Of a DNA stretch of 46,822 bases, positions 37,669-46,822 are shown in pieces. Made by a program: the position numbers and the translations under genes. Below the pieces are notes generated by a model, which was given only the letters and a program-made list of their open reading frames with translations, was not told where the DNA came from and ran no database searches. Positions within the stretch are counted from its first letter, which is position 1, and every line of letters begins with the position of its first letter. The stretch covers positions 1 to 46,822 of the forward strand of contig LSSL01002721.1 in NCBI GenBank assembly GCA_001953115.1. Reading direction: 5' to 3'. This DNA is from Smittium mucronatum. Its lineage: Eukaryota; Kickxellomycota; Harpellomycetes; Harpellales; Legeriomycetaceae.

Positions 37669-40065
37669 ATAAAATAATTTAAATTTAAATATTACCGAAA
37701 ATAATATAATTATTTTTCCAATCTATCGGAAATATTTTTTTGCGAATCTCTCGGGAAAATTAGTAAATAATAATTCTATTTTTTTAAATTTTTTTCTAAA
37801 TTTAATATTATTACCATTTCAACCAAGGTTATCATTTGAAAACAACCAATCATTTATCGATATCTTATTAAATACAAGAAATATAATTAGCTTGATATAA
37901 AATTAACAAATTTTAAAAATTGATATAATATGCATTTAAATAACGTATAGCCCGACTTTAATTTACATTAAACCAATGATTTATAATATTATTTTATTTA
38001 AAAAAACAAAAAAATATTAGAGTTTATATTTCTTTGCGTAAATAATAAAAAATATGCTCCCTGAAAGCTTTAGTTCATAATGAATAATTCTAGTCAGATG
38101 AAATCTAAATATATATATAATAAAAGATATAATTTATATCGGTAAATTAATTCCATTTTAATCTTAAAAATTGCGACTTAATATATCAAAATAATTCTAA
38201 AGTTGAAAATACAAATAAAAAATATTAATTAAATATTTTATAGAATAATCGACTTATAAAAGAATTTTTTATAAGTAAATTTTTTCCACCTTACTTGTAA
38301 ACTCCAGTAAATATTTATCCAAAACAATTGTATGAATGTATTTTTTTTTACAATAGGTCATCAAAATAAATAAAGATTCTAATTTTGTATAATTATACAA
38401 GAAGATTAAAAAAAGATAATCAGTATTTTAATAGCCGTATCATAAGCCCAGCTATTAAACTAAATTCATAAAAATAATAATTTTCAATAATATTATATTG
38501 TGAATATTAACTTAACTCTAACTTTTTAGATAATTTTCATTTTTTTTGATATTTCCTATTTTTGATATTGGCGTGTTTTTCTTCTAAAAAAAATTACATT
38601 CTAATTATTAAATATTTAACTTCAAAATTGTTTAATTCTAACTAGAAATAGGTTGAAAAAATGATTAAATCTATAAGGAAGTGTCCAATAAATACATAAA
38701 TAGTCCAATTTTTATTAAAAATCCCCAATAGATGCTTATTAAAAATAGTTGAAAATTATGGAAATTTTTATTAAATATTATATTATTATATATATGAATA
38801 TATAATTCCATCGACTATAGATAAAATTGATGTTTGTAGAAATGAATAAACATATTTTGTCTTAAAAAATCAATAAAAAAAACATTTCTTAATGTTTTCC
38901 TAAAAATAAAGAGACAATAATAAAGAAAATTTACATAAATTTTTTTGTTCAGATTTACAAAATTTTCATAAAAGTATTTTTTAAAATTCTCATTGTTTTA
39001 ATTTTAAGAAATTCAAATAGATTTTATATTATATTAATTATTAATTTTTTATTTAGGCCGACTTTAAGAATTTTAAACAATTTTTACTTTGTTCTAATTT
39101 CATATTAATAGAAAAAGAAATAATTTTAAAAGTTATCTAGATTTTTTTTATTACCCAGTGCTAATTTATCAATAACATTTTATTCACTTTTAATTTTCGA
39201 TTTTTTTGGATTTAGCACTTTATGTTTATCTCTTAGCAAATTTTCCACTAATAAAATAAGTCAGAAAAATTCAAGCAAAGTTTTTTTATAAAAATTATTA
39301 GATTAAAAATGACGATGTAAACAACTCCATTGATCATTAATTACACAGAAATAGGAATAAATTATAGTTTAAATGATTTAAAAATATGACTGAAATAATT
39401 AATTAATATTTTTTGAGTACAAAAATCTATATATTTTTATATAATATTCAACCTGAATTTATGAAATTTTTGGCACAATATTTCTTCATTGATAAAAATA
39501 ACCGATTTTCTAAAATTTTAAAAAGCATTAAATAATTTTATATAGAAATTGTAATAGGTTTATCGAGATAATTGAGTATAGAAAAAAATATACTCTCCCT
39601 AATTTAAATGAAAAAATTATACATACTGTATTAAAAAAGTGAAAAATAAACCTCATTTGGATACGGAGCAGAAAATTTTAATTGTAGAATTTTATTATTT
39701 TCTGAATAAAGCCATATTAATTTTAAAATTAGTTATATTATAGAATTTATTATGGAAATTCCGTCCAGTTATTAGCATCTCAACATTCATTATTATGAAA
39801 ATGCAGAGTCTTGTGAAAATGATAACAATACGGGTTTTTTATACAGATAAAAACTCAGAAGAATTAAAATTATGAATAAAATATTGAAAATCTGAAAAAT
39901 AAATAATTATTATTTCTCGAAAAAACTAGTAATTACTCAGTATTTTTTCGGTGTTTTTTTAAAAAAATTCATTATTTATTACTAATCAAAAAATGATAAT
40001 CTATTATTATTGTGATAATAACTTGAATTTTTTTTTCTTAATTTCAGTTTTATTGTTATATCCCA
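37669..40065. other. A+T-rich gene-free stretch
   Basis: Nothing supported: no open frame of note, no tRNA fold and no repeat ends. Confidence 0.7.
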
Positions 40066-40134
40066 TCAATTAGGATTGCTTTTCACATCCAATTATATTT
40101 ATGGGGTTTAAATAAAAAGCAATCCTTAATTGGT
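40066..40134. repeat. inverted repeat, about 20-bp arms
   Basis: The left arm TCAATTAGGATTGCTTTT (40067-40084) and the right arm (about 40114-40133, reading CAATTAAGGATTGCTTTTT on the minus strand) match apart from a one-base insertion. They enclose about 30 bases. It could be a very small non-autonomous element or a palindrome. No flanking duplication is clear. Confidence 0.6.
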
Positions 40135-41110
40135 ATTATATATCCATAGATTATAAATAATTTTCCTAATCTCTTAAATCTTATTTGCAACACTCTAAAT
40201 AAAATTATAAATAAGCTTTTTTTATAAGACGTAGTATTTAATTTTTTTTTGATATATATGATTTTTAATCTAAAAGATTTTTTTTTTCTGATTTTGGTTT
40301 TCCCGGAACTATTTGCTTAATATTTCTTGAAAATTCTAAAATTCCACTCATTAACAAACAATTTTAATTTAATGATTGATTCAAAATTTACTAATATCAC
40401 ATTAAAAAATTGAATATTTTTATTTCAATACAAAGATAATTGTGGCAAATAACAAATAATATTTAAATTAAAAATAATAGAAAGCTCAAAATCTTTTAAA
40501 AACTTGGTATTTTATACTATAAAAAACAAGCTATTCGCTTTTAATTGCTTCCTATATAATTTTTAACCTCAAAAATATTATCATATTTATTCTCTATATG
40601 AATTTTTCAAGGATTAGAATATATATAATATTTTAATAAAGCATAGCTATAGTTTATTTAAACCTTCATACAAATACTGATTTTAAATAACACCCCTTTG
40701 ATTCTGAGATATAGGGACTCTAAAAAAAATATACAATTTTTTTTATAAAAGATATTTTTAATTATTTCTGTGCCTTTTGACTATAAATTAAGTGATGAAA
40801 TGTAAAACTTAAAATAAATGTGAATATTTATCTTGACAATAAGGAGTATATTAAAAAAAAAGAAACTTTTTTATAAAAAATAAATAAATAATGCCACTAT
40901 AAAATGCTCTTATATTAAATAGCGCTCCTATGTCAATACAGTGAAATATATTTATTTCAGGAAATATCAAAATGTTATTTTTAGGAATTTAAATAATTGT
41001 TACCCTAATTTATTCCAATTTTTTTTTAAATGACATATTCTTTTGAAGACCAGACGTTTTTTTTGTACAATTCTTATATACCGATTTTAATTAGTCATAA
41101 TATTGGCTTA
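40135..41110. other. A+T-rich flank of the MITE
   Basis: No feature seen up to the TA at 41109-41110, which is one side of the target-site duplication. Confidence 0.7.
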
Positions 41111-41428
41111 CAGGGTTTTTCACTCCAATAGATCCTTTTTTCCATTCCAATAGACTCTTTTTTTCATTCAAATATACCCTTTTTTTCTGGACCTGTGGGG
41201 TCATTCTTATAACCAATGTCACTTTAACTTATAAGCATTATTATATGTCGTTATTGGTTAAAACCTAATTGTTCTTAGGTATTAATTTTTTTGCTTTTTG
41301 ATTGGTATAAATAATTATTTAGTCCAATAATAATGCTTTTGATATTTTCATCAAAAAAATAACCCCGCAAATATAAAAAAATTGTCTATTGGAATGAAAA
41401 AAAGTGTCTATTGCTATGAAAAACCCTG
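41111..41428. mobile_element. 318-bp fold-back MITE, TA target site
   Basis: The element begins CAGGGTTTTTCA and ends with its exact inverse, flanked on both sides by TA (41109-41110 and 41429-41430), as expected of Tc1/mariner-type insertion. Each end has a 10-bp cap, CAGGGTTTTT, then tandem 22-bp units with a CAATAGA core and a T6-7 tail. The left end has three (41121-41142, 41143-41164, 41165-41186) and the right end has two in inverse orientation (41397-41418, 41375-41396). Inverted similarity continues inward: GTGGGGTCATT on the left against GCGGGGTTATT on the right, then AAGCATTATTAT on both. The halves meet at ACCTAA (41263-41268) and TTAGGT (41275-41280), within 2 bp of the geometric centre. 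There is no coding capacity. It would need a transposase supplied from elsewhere. Assignment to a superfamily rests on the TA duplication only. Confidence 0.87.
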
Positions 41429-41430
41429 TA

Positions 41431-41892
41431 ATTACTATTTAAAATTTCTAAAATTGTAAAAAACTTACCTAATTTCGATTTTCCCAAATTATTAGTTGCT
41501 ACAATTTGTTTTTAATCAAATAAAAATATGCACATTAATAATCGATATTTTTACCAAGAAAAAGATAAGAAAAGCTTACAAGTAAAACGTCTATTGTGTC
41601 TAAGAATTTGCTAAATAGTTAATTTTTCTTTGAAAAATTTATTTCAGTCTATTAAGGTTGATATATTTTTGAGACATGATAATTTTCTTAAAAATTAATT
41701 TAAAACAATCTCATCTATATTCGTGGATAGTGAATTTTCGAAAAATCTTATTTTGTGAGCATCTATTCAAAAAACAATAAAATAAATTTAATTATATAGA
41801 ATATAATGTTTTTTTATAATGATCCATCTATTGCCATTTATTTAAAATGGACCAAAAAATAAAAATATATAAATAAAAAAATATCGGAAAAA
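41431..41892. other. A+T-rich spacer
   Basis: No feature seen between the MITE and the possible decayed coding stretch. Confidence 0.6.
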
Positions 41893-43793
41893 ATGATGAG
41901 CTATATGGATCAGATGAGTTTTCAAGCTCTTCTCCCACTGGTTTACACTCGAGTGCGTGTAAAATATTTTTTAAGCTTCCCAATACTCATTCAAAGAAAT
42001 TTGGGTGTTTACAAAGCTTTTCCAAAGTTATTGGAAATGCGGCATCAAATCTCAACGATAACGGCAAGTTAAAAAAAAATAAATTCAGATGCTCGATGGA
42101 AGTACAACCGATACACAAATAACATTATCAGCGATTAAAATAAGACCTAAGTCCAAACCCAGTATTTTTTCTGATATTTTCACGGAACTATTAATCAAAC
42201 ATTATTTTTCTTTACTAATGATGAATACAAAATAATTAGATGATTATTTAATCATCTTAACCTGAATGACATGCAAATTTTTTTATAAACGATACCTTGA
42301 ATAAAATGATGAGAGAAAAATAAAAAGAAGAAAAGTGATTGATCAAAACCACCCTATGTGACTGCTTAGGATAATTATCATTCAAGACTGATATATGAAA
42401 CACTTAAACCAAGTTCTATGCTTTACAGTAGCTGAAACCAGATTAATTGGACTTTTTTTTTTGATCTGATTATTTCGTTTTTTTTGCCCATATATGAGAG
42501 ACGCGGTATAAAATATATTTCAAAATTATTAAACTTAGTTCTAAAGGATTTTAATCTTGATAAAATTTTACATAAAAACACAGAAGATCTATAAATAATT
42601 CATTTTTCATCAATAATCATGTAAAAATCCATTTATCATGTGATCATAAAAACCAATTCATATTCCTTGTCCATGATGTTAATTTGTATGCGAAACCATT
42701 CATCGATGAGTTAAAAGATGATATTTCAGTCATTGAAGATATATTACTCTCGATCAGAGTTTTTACTCTGAATATTTATGATTTAGAATTCCTGTGATAT
42801 GATCCTAAAAACATATTTTAATTTTTTAGAACAATTATAGATTACCCACAATTGGAACTCAAAATTAGATATAATCAAAACAGCTACTTATTTTAAAGGA
42901 AATATTTTGTGGGTGTCACCTCAAATCTAAAATAAACCAAAAAAGATGAAAAGATATAAACAGGAACTCATTATTTAATCAACAGGGTTTTTTAAAGGTT
43001 TTTAATGACGAAAATTTAATGGCCTCATCCAATTTTTAACTTGCACTTTCCAATTTGGATAAAATTTCAGTATTCATTATATTTAGCATCTGATTTTAGA
43101 ACTATAATTACTGATAGCTATTTATCCAATTAATATTAGGATTATGTAAATTGAAGAAAAAAAAAACTTTATAAGATATGCACACTGCCCATAAAAGCTC
43201 AAAAAAAGGTTTGGGTTAAATGATATTTTGAAATTTATAAATTTATAAATAATAAACATCGAAAAACTAGTGAAATTCTAAATATAAAGATCTCCGGTAC
43301 AAAATTAAAATTTTTGGCAACGTAGATAAACTTGAAAAATGTTATCACTTATATGAATTGTCCAAAATATTTCTGAAATTTCTTTCCAAAATTATATCAG
43401 GTGTATTTTTGGTAGGGATAATGATACAAAATTGTTAAAAAAAAACAGAGAATTCCAGGAATTTTACTAATTTATGAAATGAAAATTTACTCAAAATAAG
43501 CAAGAAGAACTATAATACTCGTAATGTTTGAAAAATACAAAAAACGAATAATTTAATTAAATTTTTTTTTTTTTTAAAAAAAAAAAAACTAGTTATAATT
43601 ATTTTCATCCTATCGAGACCAATTAATATCATGCCAGGGAATTTATTTTATAGGATGGTGTAAATCAATCAGAGCTACTTCCGAATCTATCTATCATCGT
43701 ATTAAATTATTGAGATACCTGGAGCACCAAAAGAATCTTTTTTTTTCTCGGGCAGAAAATTTTTTATTACATTCCTTGCATCACTCATTCCTG
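41893..43793 (+). pseudogene. possible decayed coding stretch, unidentified
   Basis: Plus-strand open segments of protein-like composition follow one another in shifting frames: 41893-42072 (ATG, 59 codons), 42089-42235 (ATG, 48 codons), 42576-42794 (73 codons, no ATG), 43020-43130 (37), 43274-43435 (54) and 43599-43793 (65). The third, fourth and last share a frame. Local GC is higher than in the flanks. Examples of content are DVNLYAKPFIDELKDD in the third and DKLEKCYHLYELSK in the fifth. I recognise no family. Open runs of this size do occur by chance in a window this large, so support comes only from their clustering on one strand and the base composition. A broken gene, a transposon remnant or an intron-rich A+T-rich gene are all possible. 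Confidence 0.3.
43562..43588. repeat. T14-A13 homopolymer palindrome
   Basis: Fourteen Ts are followed directly by thirteen As. It is self-complementary, very easily melted and prone to slippage, and its exact length in the assembly may be unreliable. Confidence 0.9.
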
Positions 43794-46700
43794 TAAATTT
43801 CAGGGGTAAGTAATATTTAAAATCTATTATATGAATTAATGGATTATAATAGCATCTTTTTTTTCATTTTTATATAAAGTTGTTTAATTTAATTAGGGAT
43901 TTCAATTTTCAATTTTGGTTTTATGGAATTTATTTAGAATAAATAAAATACTAGATAAAAGCCATTTAAAAAATTCTATAAAGAAAAAAGTAATAAGCCT
44001 ACAGCGAATTTATTGACTCTCCAACCTTTTTATTAATCCCAATCTCATCTCTAATGCTTCAATTTGATTAAATGTATGACTAAAATCACTTTTAATTAGG
44101 AAGTATTATAACATTCAACAAAATTTTGAAAAATGGACTGTTATTGCGGATTAGTGTTATTTTTTTATTTAAAAATAATTCTTTTTCTTATTCTTATACA
44201 TTTAAGTATTTTAGGATGATATATTCTTCTAGGTATTTTTAAAACTCAGTGTTAAGCAGAAAAAATCAAGTTGGGGCTATTCTTAGATTAAATGAAATTT
44301 TTGTAAACTCGGGATGAAAAATATTTTAATTTATCAAATCATCTAAAAAAAAAAGTTGTATTATAAAAATTGATGAAAATACAACCAATGAGAAATGCAA
44401 ATAAAACTTTATAAAATTTTTCTAAATAGCAATTTTGTTTATCAATTTATGTAAAATGAAAATAAAACATTATATCATACTTAAAATTTAAGATTTGATA
44501 CTTTATCTTAATCCTTTAAATACAAAGATAAAAGCTCATAATAATAATAAAAACACATCCTTGCATATTTTAAAAAAATAGAAAATTATATATTATATGC
44601 CTCTTGTTCGAGATAATTGGTGTATTTAAAAGGTGAATATCTTTTTTAGAAATTAATCAGACTGTAAATTATAAAATTAGCATTAAATAATAACTCTTAA
44701 AATTTATCGAAAACTTGAAAAATGGATACTACTTGATAGATTATTTACTTGGGTTTATTTTTATTAATAACTCTTAAGATCATTCAATAGAAGAACTTTA
44801 ATAGAGTGTTAGGGTTTTTTAGTTAATCAGGGAAATTAAACGTTGAAATTTATTTATTATTATTTTTTTATACATTTCACAGTAAATAATTGGAAAAAAA
44901 CGAATAGTTTGAAATTATTGGAAATAAAAGCATTCCTAAACTTAAACTATCCTATAAAATCACAGATAATATTTTTATGTTTAAAGATTAATAAATTTTA
45001 ATAATTTTATGTTCTGCTAAAAATATTCTCCTCATTGATCCTTCTACAAAAATATTCCATTAAAATATATCTTAATTGATTCAGTTTGTTAAAACCTGTT
45101 TTTAAAATTCCTTGTTTATTTCTTACAACACAATTAATTTTTTTAATCTTAAAGGGCTTAAAAAATTTAATGCTTTTATTGATATTTTTGAAAATTTTCT
45201 CACTCAAAACAATAATTCTTTATAGAAATTTAAATTATCAAGAAAAGAGAATACATCTCTAAGAAATCAAACGGGGTGAAAATGAATCAACATAAGTTAA
45301 TATTAAATAAAGAAATTTGAATTGAATAAAGGAATCATTTCTTAAAATTAATATTTCATCCAAGAGAATGCAAAAAAAGAAAAGGATCAAAATCTGGAAA
45401 ATAAGAAAATTAAGTTTTGGATTTTAATTGATATTCGGTTTAATATATAATATCGAATAAAAAGTATAGTGTAAATAATGATAGTCGCTCTTATTTGTAA
45501 CTATATTTGGTCCTTTCAGGTTCGATGGTTCATATATGAATATAATTTTATTTTCAATTATATTATTAGACTAGCAATAATTCCATATTATTTAAAAAAT
45601 TGACTTATTCCAATCGTGATGGCCAATATACACAAAAAATAATAAGGGAAAAAATTAAGCCCGAAAATGGTAAATATAAAAAAGCGAAACTATTTATCCT
45701 AGTTTTTTGGATAAAATAGTAAACGAGATTTATTTTGAAATAATCAGAAGATTATGATTAGTCATATGTGATTTAATTATAAGCCCAAAAATTAGAAAAA
45801 TTATAAAGACATTTCGAAATAACTTTTCTAAAAAACTTTTAATATAATTTTTAGAATTTTTGAATGTTTATAAAATAATCGGACCAATAAATTTAATAAT
45901 ATTATATTTTTTTATTTAAGAACTCAAAATTAGAAAAATAGTCTAACATTAAACAATAGTTCAGTCAAAAAAATTTTTGGAAGGTTATTAAAATATTGAG
46001 GGGGCGAATTGTTTTAAATCGACGGGGTTTATCTTTACATTTTCACAATTAAAAATAAATCTAGGGTTATCTGCAAAAACGATCAAGTTTTTAAAAATAT
46101 TTAAAAAAATAATCAAAATCTCAAAAAATTATCAAAACTAATCAAAATATACTAAATGGGATTAAAAACTAACAAATTAATTACATTTATACATCTCTAC
46201 GATATAATATTTCTTTTCTCTAGTTGTTTTTAATATCAATTATAAAAATATTGATAGGTTAATTATGTGAAATAATGTCTTTTTTTATGTTTTACCCTCA
46301 AAATTAAAAAAGCTCAAAAAAAAGGAACTTATATTTTGTTTCATATGAAAAATAAAAATTAGAGGTATTTTAATGATCTGACCTTTTCAAAGCCGAGAAT
46401 CGAAACTGGGTCTGCGAAAAATACATCATTCAGCCTCAATTATTCATTAAAAGCAAGTGATTTTCGAAAAAATTAAATATTGCTCTATGGTTAAATATTT
46501 TTTCAAAGCTCGTGGAAAAGATTAAATGTTGTTTTTTTTTTTAAAAAATTGGGGTTTTTATTATCTCTAATCTTTTATTGAAAATGGAACAGTGATTCCA
46601 AGTAAATAAGCTAGAAATTTCCATTTTTTTTGATATAGAGGTTTGATTCTTTTAAAAAAAAGATAAGGAGATTGCACTTTGGATCAGAGTTTTGAAATAT

Positions 46701-46822
46701 TTACCAGAGAGTAAATATATATCAACTTAAGGTAAATTTTTATAGATTTTTGGATCATTTAAGGACGAATTATTTTGCCTTAACCTATTTTTTAAAAATT
46801 TAAATTTTAAAAACTTTAAAAA
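43794..46822. other. A+T-rich gene-free stretch
   Basis: The longest frame (66 codons, 45007-45207, minus strand) is lysine-, asparagine- and isoleucine-rich and shows no motif. A good isolated B-box-like string, GGTTCGATGG, lies at 45519-45528, but the bases before it do not fold into a tRNA. Confidence 0.7.

Noticed and set aside
44800..44822. TTAGGG-like telomeric repeat
   Set aside because: A single TTAGGG occurrence with no tandem array.
45480..45530. Possible tRNA-Thr-like sequence with GGTTCGATGG and TTTGTAA
   Set aside because: The D and acceptor stems do not pair, and the spacing from any A-box is about 8 bp too long. Only the B-box-like string is good.
1..46822. CRISPR array, bacterial operon or organellar genome
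   Set aside because: There are no regularly spaced repeats, no chain of closely packed genes, and no rRNA or respiratory-chain genes. Gene density is far too low.

Overview
The window looks like low-GC eukaryotic nuclear DNA, most likely from a filamentous fungus. It is gene-poor and extremely A+T-rich. Signs pointing to a fungus are: a long intronless gene preceded by CT-rich tracts, short GTAAGT-type donor signals, a block of intermediate GC set between A+T-rich blocks, and two copies of a repeat that differ mainly by C-to-T and G-to-A changes, as repeat-induced point mutation (RIP) or other cytosine deamination would leave. None of this fixes the species. An A+T-rich plant or protist is not excluded, and the degenerate tRNA-Ala would fit either. 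I see no bacterial or organellar gene set.

Layout. Positions 1 to about 8,550 are very A+T-rich and hold a 43-bp tandem duplication (6288-6381), a decayed repeat copy (5520-5640) and a GC-raised patch that may be an LTR relic (5838-6073). From about 8,550 to 21,800 base composition is clearly higher (hand counts: 29/60 GC at 10561-10620 and 24/60 at 14221-14280, against 8/60 at 27841-27900). This central block carries the only convincing protein gene, a 404-residue cysteine-free membrane-anchored acidic protein (13856-15070). It also has two weaker ORFs (17264-17584 on the minus strand; 18605-18865 on the plus strand), a possible first exon (20552-20595) and 3-4 kb of probable decayed transposon or gene sequence (about 8,820-12,300).

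From about 21,800 to the end the sequence is again very A+T-rich. It contains a (TGG)8 microsatellite, a degenerate tRNA-Ala(AGC) on the minus strand (37596-37668), a second copy of a dispersed repeat (35623-35683), a well-defined 318-bp fold-back MITE flanked by TA (41111-41428), and a possible decayed coding stretch (41893-43793).

The best novel signal is the MITE. Its inverted ends are a 10-bp cap followed by tandem 22-bp units, three on the left and two on the right, and its two halves meet almost exactly at a central palindrome. There is no operon or pathway here. The window reads as an A+T-rich, transposon-degrading compartment surrounding an island with one or a few genes.
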